This document shows positions 9,064 to 16,898 of a DNA stretch of 64,000 nt, piece by piece; position 1 is the first letter of the stretch, and every line of letters starts with the position of its first letter. This stretch comes from a virus. The notes below the pieces were generated by a model, which ran no database searches, was not told the DNA's origin, and was given only the letters and a program-made list of their open reading frames with translations. A program made the translations under genes and the position numbers. The stretch is from positions 59,731-123,730 of the IMG/VR virus record IMGVR_UViG_3300046820_001062; one strand, 5' to 3'.

Positions 9064-10527
9064 TTATGAAACTGTTGCTGTTAAGTTTGTTGGTGCAGGA
9101 CACTCTTCAGGAGGTCTACATGCATTTTTTACAAATGATATTTCTACAGTTGTAGATTCACCAAAGTTTTCACAAATTGTTTTAGCTTTAACTTTATATG
9201 TATCACCTGCAATTAATCCTAAACCAAAGAAGTTAGCACTTGCGGAACCTCCACCAGGTACACTTATAGTTTGGGTATCAACATCTACGTTACCACCTGT
9301 CACATGTACCAATGTAAACTGAATGCTTAATGCAGTTGGATCACTAACTGTAGCAGTTGCTGTAATTCCACTTTCAGTTTTAGTACATACCTCTTCGTAT
9401 CCTAAACCTGTTGGTACTGGACATTCAGATACACATTCTAAAGTTGTAGTTGAAGCAGTAATCCAAGCAGAATCACCACCTGTACATTTAGTTTTAACTC
9501 TTACATTATAGTTTGTTAATTGAGTCAAACCAGATACTGTAATTGTATTTGGACCACTAAGAGTAGTTGTCAACATTCCACCTGCAGTCCAGTTTGCAGA
9601 ACCTGCAACTTGATATTCTAATGTTACATTAGGATTGCTAGGAATATGAGCTATATCTGCAACAAATGCTTCACAGTCTACATTAGTAATACTAAATTCT
9701 GGAGCAGGACAAGGAGCAGGACAAGCAATAACAGTAACAGGTAATGTTGTAACAACATCACAAAGACCAAATGCACTATTTTTAGTTACTTTAACGATAT
9801 AAGTGCCAGGAGCAACACCACCAAAGTTATACATATAACTAGATGACATACCTGTTGGTGTAAATGTGTGTGATTGTAAAACAACAGTAGGACTAGAAGT
9901 ACTAACTAATTCAGCAAGTAAACTTGTAGCAGTACCATCATCAGAAAAAGAAACTTCAAATGAAGCACATACTAATGATCTACCAAAAATGTTTGTAATG
10001 GGATTACATGAAGTACATGATTCTGTTTCTTCTAATGCAGGGCATGGTGTTCCATCACATGATGCTGGAGTAGTAATGGTTCTTGTTCTAGTTCTAACTC
10101 CTCCTACACAATCTGACCAAGGACCCCAAGCAGATACAACACAGTTAACAGGCAAACAACATTCTCTAGTTTCTTCTAGATCAGGACAAGCTGCTCCACC
10201 ATTTTGAGGTGCTTGAATAACTGTTCTTGTTCTAGTTTGAACACCATTTAAACATTCTGACCATTCAGACCATGCTGATACCTCACAATCAACAACTGGA
10301 GGTGTACCATCGCAACAATCACAAAGTTTGTTTGCAATGATTTGCAATACTTGATTAAGATTAGCACCTGTAGTAATTCCAAGACATGGAATTGCAGGTC
10401 CTGTATATCTAACACATGTGTCAAGAACTATCTCTTCACATGGTTCTCCAGTACAATCTGGTGGTGCAGGAAGCTCAACACAAGGTTCTGGCTCGTTGCA
10501 CTGATGACAATATTGATTAGGATACAT
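9064..10527 (-). CDS. appendage protein with two thrombospondin type 1 repeats and FN3 domains
   Basis: The 487-aa Cys-rich product begins with a short Cys/Pro module and a motif shared with the 520-aa neighbour (YTGPAIPCLGITTG). Two thrombospondin type 1 repeats follow at residues of about 80-170, with the marks CEVSAWSEWSEC, RTRTV and CVVSAWGPWSDC, RTRTI. Next come an Ig/FN3-like domain and two CPAP/CPVP-led FN3 domains. The protein stops after CPAPTNLTATVS, i.e. after strand A of one more FN3 domain; the next gene supplies the rest. There is no signal peptide. A virion surface appendage is likely, with carbohydrate or protein binding on the host inferred from domain types. Confidence 0.75.
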   Translation of the reverse strand: MYPNQYCHQCNEPEPCVELPAPPDCTGEPCEEIVLDTCVRYTGPAIPCLGITTGANLNQVLQIIANKLCDCCDGTPPVVDCEVSAWSEWSECLNGVQTRTRTVIQAPQNGGAACPDLEETRECCLPVNCVVSAWGPWSDCVGGVRTRTRTITTPASCDGTPCPALEETESCTSCNPITNIFGRSLVCASFEVSFSDDGTATSLLAELVSTSSPTVVLQSHTFTPTGMSSSYMYNFGGVAPGTYIVKVTKNSAFGLCDVVTTLPVTVIACPAPCPAPEFSITNVDCEAFVADIAHIPSNPNVTLEYQVAGSANWTAGGMLTTTLSGPNTITVSGLTQLTNYNVRVKTKCTGGDSAWITASTTTLECVSECPVPTGLGYEEVCTKTESGITATATVSDPTALSIQFTLVHVTGGNVDVDTQTISVPGGGSASANFFGLGLIAGDTYKVKAKTICENFGESTTVEISFVKNACRPPEECPAPTNLTATVS

Positions 10528-10556
10528 TATATTTTAAATTTTATTTGTTCTATTAA

Positions 10557-12119
10557 TTAACAAGTTACTTCACCTGCGCATGCCACAGCTCTATTTGTAG
10601 AAATTGCACCTAGACAATCATAAGTTTTATACTTAGGAGTACATGGATCAACTCCACATTTCACATATCTCTCCATTTCATAAATATGATCTACTGAAGA
10701 AACACCTGTTGCAAATGTTTTTGTAATTGATTCAGACACAGCAAGTGAACAATCTCCATCAACTGTATAATTAATTACTGCTGTAAATGGAGCAAGTGAG
10801 TTTGCTACAGGATTTCCAGTAACAATATCTTTCAATGTAAGTGTAGTTTTTCTTCTCTTTGTTACATAAGAGTCACCATCACATACTGTTGTAATATCAT
10901 CAAGTGATACATCAGTTACACTAACACAATAAAGTACAGTTGTCAAAGCTATTTTACCTACAATTGTTGCAACTGTTGAATCATCACAGCTATACTCTGC
11001 TACAATTTGTACTTGATAATCTTTTGCAGGATCAGGAACAACTGTTATATCATGGAAATTAGTTCCAAAAGGTTTTACAACATTTAAAATTGGTGAACCA
11101 ACTGTTGATGAACCATTCCATTCATACACTTTAACAGTATATTGTAATGGAGCTTCTGATACAGTGCCTGTAGCTGGAGCTGACCAAGTTATTTTAGAAC
11201 CTGAAGATGTTAGATTTGTAATCTGAATATTTGATACAGGAAGTGGTACACATGGTAAAGTAGTATTTGAACTATTAACAATTGCAGCTCTCATATCACA
11301 AATTGTTAACCACATGTTTACTATAGTTTCTGACAAAGTAGTTGGATTTGCAACCCAACCTGGTATCAATGACATTGATGCCGCAGGATTACTTAAAGGT
11401 TCTGCAGAATCTAAACTTGCACATTCTGTTCCAATTGCTGTTGATAGTGCAGCATTAGTTCCAAGTAATGTTGTCAATTGACAGAATTTACTTTCAAATG
11501 CTGAAAATGCAGTACCAATTGGCACAACAGTTCCTGGTGTTGATGAACTTGCACATTGAGATACAACAGAAATTGAAGCTCCTGTTCCACCTCCACCACC
11601 TGAATTTGCTTCAAGTGCTGCAACTCTTCCACCTAAGTTGTCAAGAGTTGAGTTAATGCTAGTTATATCATCAATGATTTCACATATTTTAGATGCTAAA
11701 TAAGCACTATATTCATTTGGCAATAATGCTGTAACTTCATCACCATCCTCTGTAAAATATAAACAAGCAGGTAATGAAATAGGTGTTGGTGTTGAACCAC
11801 CTCCAGAACTTTCACCACAACAAGTAGAAGCAATTTGACATTGCTTATCTATCATTGCTTGTAAAGCTCCAAGAATTGTTGTAGGTTCTGCTACACCTGG
11901 AGCAAGAATACATTTAAAATCAAGTGTACTTAAATCAATAACACCTGAAGTTATTTCACACAACTTGGTTGCTAGATCAAAAATAACATCTGTAATTGTA
12001 TCTCCTTTACAAAGATCAATACAAGGAATATCTGGACCTTGCCAAATAACACAAGAAGATGATGTTTTTGTACATCCATCTTCAGGTTTTAATTTTAAGT
12101 TGCTGTGTAATGGTTTCAT
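10557..12119 (-). CDS. Cys-rich repeat appendage/fibre protein with C-terminal FN3
   Basis: The 520-aa product opens with WQGPDIPCIDLCKGDTITD, related to the N-terminal motif of the 487-aa neighbour. It then repeats a module of about 40-60 residues that starts near a Cys and ends in a helix of the type LASKICEI, FESKFCQL or VNMWLTICDM, at least four times up to residue 275. An FN3 domain follows (residues of about 300-390, ITWSAPATGTVSEAPLQYTVKVYEW) and then a Cys-containing beta C-terminus. The start overlaps the stop of the gene at 12119-12343 by one base. The repeats look like trimer-forming shaft segments; this is inference. Confidence 0.7.
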   Translation of the reverse strand: MKPLHSNLKLKPEDGCTKTSSSCVIWQGPDIPCIDLCKGDTITDVIFDLATKLCEITSGVIDLSTLDFKCILAPGVAEPTTILGALQAMIDKQCQIASTCCGESSGGGSTPTPISLPACLYFTEDGDEVTALLPNEYSAYLASKICEIIDDITSINSTLDNLGGRVAALEANSGGGGGTGASISVVSQCASSSTPGTVVPIGTAFSAFESKFCQLTTLLGTNAALSTAIGTECASLDSAEPLSNPAASMSLIPGWVANPTTLSETIVNMWLTICDMRAAIVNSSNTTLPCVPLPVSNIQITNLTSSGSKITWSAPATGTVSEAPLQYTVKVYEWNGSSTVGSPILNVVKPFGTNFHDITVVPDPAKDYQVQIVAEYSCDDSTVATIVGKIALTTVLYCVSVTDVSLDDITTVCDGDSYVTKRRKTTLTLKDIVTGNPVANSLAPFTAVINYTVDGDCSLAVSESITKTFATGVSSVDHIYEMERYVKCGVDPCTPKYKTYDCLGAISTNRAVACAGEVTC

Positions 12120-12343
12120 TATATTGTCTTGATTTTTTCCTCAATACTAATTTTTGAACAACCTCCACCAAACGTTAAACCACAAGTATTCATTTCAAGA
12201 GTTCTTAAATAAAGTTCTCTCAAATCATTTGCATATTCAGCTTCTACAGTTGCTTTACAAGATTTTAAACCATAACGCGTTTTCTTGTAAGAAACAAAAA
12301 CTGAATCAGCAAATACTTCACTTATGCGTTCTATTGGGTCCAT
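12119..12343 (-). CDS. small structural-operon protein
   Basis: The 74-aa protein is mainly helical (MDPIERISEVFADSVFVS, then a long helix with YANDLRELYLRTLEM). It ends with a Cys/Gly segment, CGLTFGGGCSKISIEEKIK. It has no recognised domain. Its stop overlaps the start of the 520-aa fibre gene by one base, and it follows the Cys-rich 62-aa gene by 2 nt, so all three are likely translated together. A chaperone or adaptor for the appendage proteins is possible. Confidence 0.6.
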   Translation of the reverse strand: MDPIERISEVFADSVFVSYKKTRYGLKSCKATVEAEYANDLRELYLRTLEMNTCGLTFGGGCSKISIEEKIKTI

Positions 12344-12345
12344 GT

Positions 12346-12534
12346 TTATGTGTTGCTTGTTTTATTCATATCTGTAGTCAAAGGATATTTATTCAATTGG
12401 CTAGCAGCGTGTTCTTTCAATTTAAGTTGATTCTCATAGTTTGCAGCACAAGTGCTACATACTTCTTTACCATCAGATGCTACTCTCTTTTGACATCCAC
12501 ATGATAGTTTTGATCCACAATTTTGACAGTTCAT
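12346..12534 (-). CDS. small zinc-ribbon protein
   Basis: The 62-aa product has MNCQNCGSKLSCGCQKR followed by VCSTC, giving CxxC and CxxC pairs that would bind zinc (with an extra CGC), and a hydrophilic C-terminal tail. It sits between a 202-aa structural protein and a 74-aa protein in the virion operon. Small zinc-ribbon proteins are common among phages; the role is unknown. Confidence 0.65.
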   Translation of the reverse strand: MNCQNCGSKLSCGCQKRVASDGKEVCSTCAANYENQLKLKEHAASQLNKYPLTTDMNKTSNT

Positions 12535-12561
12535 ATTATATTTGGTTTTAAATAGTTTGTC

Positions 12562-13170
12562 TTAGTGATGATGACCATGAGATCCGTGTGTATAACCACC
12601 ATGAGATCCATTGCAACTTACGCAGCAACCAGTCATGTATTTTTTTAGCAATTTGTCAGCATAAGCCAACATTTCAACACCTTGCTTTGGTGAGTGACAA
12701 TATTCTGTCTTTGCTTTTGCAGCATCTATATACATCTTAATATAACGTAAATCATGTAATTTTTGATGTTGTTCTGCAGAAGGTTCACAAGGTTCTAATT
12801 GTACTTTACAAAGTTCCTTGTAGTATGCATTCATAATTGTTGTTGTTCTCAGATGATAGTATTCTACATAAACTTTATCATTTGGAGAAACACTATACTT
12901 GATAGTATAAAGTCCATCAGGCAAAGAAATCAAATGCTCTGCTTGAGGATGTTGTAGATGAAAATCTTTTGCATTCAAATTAAGTGCAAAACCTGGAGCA
13001 ATCTTTGGTTCTGTAATATATAAAGGTTCTGCAAAACCAGGAAAGAATATATCTAACCTAGGGCAGTCCACAGGTAACGTCTCAGCATAACTAGAACTAT
13101 CCCATATTTTTAGGATAGTGTCACATGCTGTGTCTGGGATATCTAATGCCAGAATATGTTTTATTGCCAT
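12562..13170 (-). CDS. structural/assembly protein with His-rich tail
   Basis: The 202-aa product has a beta-rich N-terminal domain (residues 1-110, e.g. CPRLDIFFPGFAEPLYI, LPDGLYTIKYSVSP) and a helical domain (residues 115-180). The tail contains CCVSCNGSHGGYTHGSHGHH, rich in Cys, Gly and His, which could bind metal. It lies directly downstream of the terminator of the 384-aa structural gene and probably starts its own mRNA. It resembles a tail or head completion protein in layout only. I cannot name a family. Confidence 0.6.
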   Translation of the reverse strand: MAIKHILALDIPDTACDTILKIWDSSSYAETLPVDCPRLDIFFPGFAEPLYITEPKIAPGFALNLNAKDFHLQHPQAEHLISLPDGLYTIKYSVSPNDKVYVEYYHLRTTTIMNAYYKELCKVQLEPCEPSAEQHQKLHDLRYIKMYIDAAKAKTEYCHSPKQGVEMLAYADKLLKKYMTGCCVSCNGSHGGYTHGSHGHHH

Positions 13171-13233
13171 TGTTTGAGTTTATTATAAGAGAATCTCTAC
13201 ACTTAAAATTTACAAAAAATATCTAACAAAAAC

Positions 13234-13269
13234 AAAAAAAGGAGGGAAGAGTTGTCCCCTTCTCCTCCT
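13234..13269 (-). terminator. terminator after the 384-aa structural gene
   Basis: In the minus-strand RNA GGAGG pairs with CCUCC and GAAGGG pairs with CUCUUC around an ACAA-containing loop, followed by a run of seven U. It lies 30 nt past the stop codon at 13302 and separates this gene from the downstream 202-aa gene. Confidence 0.85.
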
Positions 13270-13301
13270 TCTTTGCAATGTATGGAAAGCAAGATCAGTT
13301 A

Positions 13302-14456
13302 TTACAACTGAACTTGTAGTTGTACGTGGTTACCAGAACTCAACAACAACGCGTCAATGTATGATTCAAAAGCTGCATCGCGAGCGTCTACAACAATTTT
13401 AACCAAGTATTGATCAGCATCCATCATACCAGTTGGGTTGCTCTTGCGAGGAACACTGTGTAAAATGTGGTAAGTGTAGTACTTAGCAGAACGAGACAAC
13501 TCAGTAAGAGTAGTGTCATCCAACACTTCACGCAAACGTACATCTTGAGTCCAAGGCTCTTGTTGGTATCTTTTAGCCAAGATCAACTCTCTAACTAAAG
13601 TTTCACCATAACCTTTTCCTTGGTAAGCAGCAGTTACTTCAGCAACGAAGAAACAAGACTCAGCACAAGGATCACCTGTAGAATCAACAGCAGATGCGTA
13701 GATGTAAACTGGCTCAATTTCAAAATGATCTTTAGGATCAAAAGAGCAGTTACCAAACTTAGTGTCTACATAAGCACCAGTCAATTTCAATTGTACCCAT
13801 TTGTCACCCAAAGCAATTGTGTCCCAGTTAGCAGGCTTAGTAGTAGTAACTACAGGGCTAGCACCAGAATTGTCAGTGTACAACAAAGAAGGAGCAATGA
13901 ATTTACCTAAGATAGGATCAGCAGCAATTGCAGCAGCCCATGCTTCGTAAACAATAGCTGAATCAACCAAAGTTCCATCAACATCACCTTCGCAACATCC
14001 TGTGAAAGCATCAACAGTTTTGTAAGCGTTGTGAGTTAAGAAACGCAATGCAGCAGAACCTTTAACATCTACACGTAGACGGTAAGTTGTGTTACATTTG
14101 ATATCACAAGGAGCAGCAGCACCAACAGTGATAACGTGGTTTACAGCGTTAGCTGGTTCAGTTACGTAGAATGCACTAACGTACTTAGGGTTGATACCTT
14201 TAGACTTTACAGTCTCTTTGTATCCACCATGGAAAGGACCAATCTTGTCATTAGCGTGGAAGCTACCTTGAGCAAGATAAATTAATGGTGTAGTAGCATA
14301 GGTAGGTGCAACAGTTAAGTCTTGGATCAAGTTGTCTTGTGCAGACACTACACCAATCTCACCAGCAACTAATGCTAATGTGTTTTGCCCGTCTTTAGTA
14401 GAGAAACCATCAGTTCCTACTAAGAGTTTTTGGAAGGCGTGTGGAAAGTAAGCCAT
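13302..14456 (-). CDS. abundant structural protein (auxiliary capsid, head-fibre or tail protein)
   Basis: The 384-aa product has no signal or enzyme motif. It is a mixed beta protein with an N-terminal domain (GTDGFSTKDGQNTLALVAGE), Cys-containing middle loops (CCEGDVDGTL) and a C-terminal helical and beta part ending SSGNHVQLQVQL. Codon choice is visibly different from most neighbours and like the capsid gene: more GC-ending codons and many CGT/CGC Arg codons. Together with its own strong terminator this suggests very high expression. A decoration, auxiliary capsid or tail-tube-like role would fit; the sequence does not decide. Confidence 0.7.
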   Translation of the reverse strand: MAYFPHAFQKLLVGTDGFSTKDGQNTLALVAGEIGVVSAQDNLIQDLTVAPTYATTPLIYLAQGSFHANDKIGPFHGGYKETVKSKGINPKYVSAFYVTEPANAVNHVITVGAAAPCDIKCNTTYRLRVDVKGSAALRFLTHNAYKTVDAFTGCCEGDVDGTLVDSAIVYEAWAAAIAADPILGKFIAPSLLYTDNSGASPVVTTTKPANWDTIALGDKWVQLKLTGAYVDTKFGNCSFDPKDHFEIEPVYIYASAVDSTGDPCAESCFFVAEVTAAYQGKGYGETLVRELILAKRYQQEPWTQDVRLREVLDDTTLTELSRSAKYYTYHILHSVPRKSNPTGMMDADQYLVKIVVDARDAAFESYIDALLLSSGNHVQLQVQL

Positions 14457-14507
14457 AATGTTTAAAATATTTAAGGTTAATAAAAATTAATTTTTGTTTT
14501 GTTTTCT

Positions 14508-14951
14508 TTATTTTAAGAAAAGCAGTTTATACTTAATAGAGTTGATAGTACTTTTAACGTTATCCAGGTCATTGACAATCTCACTGTAAGGCATAATTGT
14601 TTGTAAACCAGATACCATTTCTTTCATCTCTCTTAAATAAGATACAGCTTCTTCTACAGAATTCAAAATTCTTGGTGCAGAATCTTCATAATTTAGCAAT
14701 TTTTCTGATGCACCTTGGAATCCTTCAGCAACAGCATCTGCATGTCCAGGTAATGCATCATACAATTCATTTAACGCTTTGTGTGATGAAAATGAACCTA
14801 AACCTGTAACTTTCAAGTGTAACTTATGAAAGCTTACAGAAGCGTTCATTAATTCAGTAACACATGCTGCAGTTTGAGCCTCACATGAAGATCCTGCAGG
14901 ATATCCTGTAGTTGTTCTTTTTAAAGTTTTATATTGTCCAGCAAAATCCAT
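14508..14951 (-). CDS. Dps/ferritin-like protein with intact ferroxidase ligands
   Basis: The 147-aa helical product contains LHLKVTGLGSFSSHKALNE and LYDALPGHADAVAEG. The residues H45, H57, D72 and E76 have the same spacing (12, 15, 4) as the Dps ferroxidase ligands H51, H63, D78 and E82 of the E. coli protein. The Dps signature around them (H-x-x-V-x-G ... H) is also recognisable. The predicted four helices cover the whole length. Dps proteins form 12-mers that oxidise and store iron and may bind DNA. The gene lies between a ring-type protein and the abundant 384-aa structural protein, so the product may be in the virion. Function is inferred from ligand spacing. Confidence 0.7.
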   Translation of the reverse strand: MDFAGQYKTLKRTTTGYPAGSSCEAQTAACVTELMNASVSFHKLHLKVTGLGSFSSHKALNELYDALPGHADAVAEGFQGASEKLLNYEDSAPRILNSVEEAVSYLREMKEMVSGLQTIMPYSEIVNDLDNVKSTINSIKYKLLFLK

Positions 14952-14953
14952 AC

Positions 14954-15652
14954 TTAGTTATTTAATGTTGCTTGTTGTTTTAATCTTGAGTATTGGTTGA
15001 ATAATTCAATGTCTCCTGCTAAAATTGAACATGTTTCATCAATGATCATCTCAATAATGTCATCCTTCAATTCACATTCAACATCAACATCTGCAGTACC
15101 AGTTGATGGGTTAATACAACCTAAGAAAGAAATATTTCTAGGTTTTCTGTAATAAACCAACTTAGGAGTGCTAAGATCAAATTCACCATTTGTGTAAATT
15201 CTAAACTTATCACTTTGCACTGTTGAGAATGTTTCACCCCACTCTGCACTAGGTTTTCTGAAATCATCTCCTAAAAGAGAATCAACGTCAGCAACTTGTG
15301 CTAAGTAAACAATTAAAGGTCTTTCAGGACAACACTCAGTTACAGCATTTACAGATATTCTTTTATAAAACAAGTAATCTGTAGGAATAATAGCTGTTTC
15401 ATAATACAAAGGAAACTTGGTAGCAGTAATGTTTTGCTCTACAATAAGTATCTGCAAATCATCAATATTCATAATTGTTTGTTCACTACCTTCTCTACCT
15501 TGGTTATGACCATGAACTTGCCTACGTACCCATTCCAGCTGAGCCTTATTAAAAGCCTCAACAATCTGCCAACACTCAATGTTGTCATAGTCTTGAGAAG
15601 ACAGTTTATTCAGTCTCTCTTTAACTTTGATTTGTAGTAGGTTATTGTTCAT
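14954..15652 (-). CDS. ring/connector-type structural protein
   Basis: The 232-aa product opens with a helical domain (LLQIKVKERLNKLSSQDYDN, CWQIVEAFNKAQLEWVRRQV). A beta domain follows (FPLYYETAIIPTDYLFYKRISV, FRIYTNGEFDLSTPKLVYYRK), then a C-terminal helix (DDIIEMIIDETCSILAGDIE). This layout matches the 223-aa protein at 4884-5555 and connector proteins of podovirus-type tails. The stop lies 2 nt before the Dps-like gene and the start overlaps the upstream gene by one base. Role in the crAss-like ring stack is inferred from fold pattern and order. Confidence 0.7.
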   Translation of the reverse strand: MNNNLLQIKVKERLNKLSSQDYDNIECWQIVEAFNKAQLEWVRRQVHGHNQGREGSEQTIMNIDDLQILIVEQNITATKFPLYYETAIIPTDYLFYKRISVNAVTECCPERPLIVYLAQVADVDSLLGDDFRKPSAEWGETFSTVQSDKFRIYTNGEFDLSTPKLVYYRKPRNISFLGCINPSTGTADVDVECELKDDIIEMIIDETCSILAGDIELFNQYSRLKQQATLNN

Positions 15653-16668
15653 TAGTTATTCCAGTATTTTTCTACATTCTTAGTTATATCTACCAATGTC
15701 TCTTCATTCAATGGGTTCTTCAAATATTCTACAACATCAGAAGAGTTTTTACCCATCAAGCTACTGCTCTTCATGTGATAGATAAATCCATCAGCTCTAG
15801 TAGCAATAACTTTATAGAAATTAGCATCTTTAACAAGAGACCTCAATTTCAATGTTTCCATATCCATTGAACACACATCAAGGAATCTTTCTGCAGTTTT
15901 ACGTTTGTCTTTATCTACAGTTTCACCATTAATGTACTTATCCATGTTGTCATAAAGAATGTCAAGTGGTGTAGACTTTTTGTACTGCGTTGAGTTACCA
16001 TCTACCACTTTACAAACGTAGAACAACTTGTTTGCGTTCTTATCAAATAGCTTTTGCAATTCAGCCAAGGCTTTGTTGCGTAATTTTTTAACTTCAGTTC
16101 TTACAGAAGCAGTTTCTTCATACTTGTCTAAGTAAAACTTAGGAGGTACAGGAGCTGTTCTTGCAACTTCTAGATTCTTTACAACAGCAGAAAAACCTCC
16201 AGCTTCAATAGCTTTTAGTTTAATCAAGTCATAAGGATCATTAGCAGGATCTAAATAGATTGGTTCATTACCAAATCTCATAACAATCTTGCTCCAAAAC
16301 TCATCATTGTCTGGTCTAAGTAATTTTACTTTGTTCCAGAATTGTTCATCAGCAGGATCAAGTACATTGGATGCAAGTTCTTTTTCAAGTTGAGCAACAG
16401 TAATACGAATCTGTTTAATTGCTGCTTCTCTTTCATCCTCATCAAGTTGCTTGATTTCAGGAGCAAACTCATTCAATCCTGTTACATACCTTTTGATGCC
16501 ATTGTTTTCCAAACAAGCTAATTGTTCCTCGTGGAACACTCCCTCAAAAAGTACCATGTCATACTTTTCAAGTCCCATGTTTGAATTCCTTGTGTCAATG
16601 AACGGACGTACTGCTAAAGTACTTGACCTTTTAAAGGTCTGATGTTTTTCAATCATTGTTACTTCCAT
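15652..16668 (-). CDS. conserved structural protein directly downstream of the capsid gene
   Basis: The 338-aa product has a beta N-terminal part (residues 1-80, containing FIDTRNSNMGLEKYDMVLFE) and a helical middle and end with many Lys, Glu and Asp. It contains a Pro-rich link (APVPPKFYLDKYEE) and no catalytic motif. The start could be Met1 or Met5 (16,656); both follow A/T-rich leader sequence. Genes of this type follow the capsid gene in crAss-like genomes, where several products are virion parts; I use this only as context. An auxiliary capsid or portal-vertex role is possible. Confidence 0.6.
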   Translation of the reverse strand: MEVTMIEKHQTFKRSSTLAVRPFIDTRNSNMGLEKYDMVLFEGVFHEEQLACLENNGIKRYVTGLNEFAPEIKQLDEDEREAAIKQIRITVAQLEKELASNVLDPADEQFWNKVKLLRPDNDEFWSKIVMRFGNEPIYLDPANDPYDLIKLKAIEAGGFSAVVKNLEVARTAPVPPKFYLDKYEETASVRTEVKKLRNKALAELQKLFDKNANKLFYVCKVVDGNSTQYKKSTPLDILYDNMDKYINGETVDKDKRKTAERFLDVCSMDMETLKLRSLVKDANFYKVIATRADGFIYHMKSSSLMGKNSSDVVEYLKNPLNEETLVDITKNVEKYWNN

Positions 16669-16736
16669 AATTTGTTTTTGTTGGTTAAATAATTTTCTTC
16701 TTTTTCTTTCTGTTTTTTAGCAACTTCTAGTTTAAA

Positions 16737-16876
16737 GCTCCTGAACCACGTCAAGGTAGTTGCTTCTCAGGAGAACCTGGGATAAACCCAGGCAAGTATT
16801 GTCAAGTGTTACCCTGACGTGAGGAGGTGGAGTCTTGTTTAAAGCAGTGACCTAGGGGCTATTACACCCCTAGGTT
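16737..16876 (-). ncRNA. structured RNA region downstream of the capsid gene, possible pseudoknot
   Basis: The 230-nt gap after the capsid gene holds several complementary segments. Arm A is 16738-16744 with 16767-16773 (7 bp). Arm B is 16747-16758 with 16810-16821 (7 bp plus 4 bp around one mismatch). Arm C is the hairpin 16776-16792 (6 bp). Arm D is the hairpin 16850-16875 (9 bp). B opens inside A and closes outside it, so A and B together form a pseudoknot or are alternatives. No ORF fits. The strand is inferred from flanking transcription. It may be a 3' stability element, regulator or independent small RNA. Confidence 0.55.
16849..16876 (-). terminator. strong hairpin just after the capsid gene
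   Basis: ACCTAGGGG and CCCCTAGGT form a perfect 9-bp stem (16850-16858 with 16867-16875) with an 8-nt loop, 23 nt past the capsid stop codon. There is no clear U run on the minus strand, so it may act as an mRNA-end stabiliser or attenuator rather than a full terminator. Confidence 0.55.
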
Positions 16877-16898
16877 TGCTTAGTGCCTTCAAGGATCC

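Noticed and set aside
9031-9066. Joining of the FN3 proteins by programmed frameshift or stop read-through
   Set aside because: The spacer is 32 nt with further in-frame stops, there is no slippery heptamer, and the second gene has its own A-rich leader and ATG. The same holds for the 25-nt spacer at 8,473-8,497.
10000-10300. TSP1 and FN3 domains as a sign of a eukaryotic or eukaryotic-virus origin
   Set aside because: All neighbours are tailed-phage genes, tRNAs and promoters are bacterial in form, and FN3 domains are common in phage fibres.
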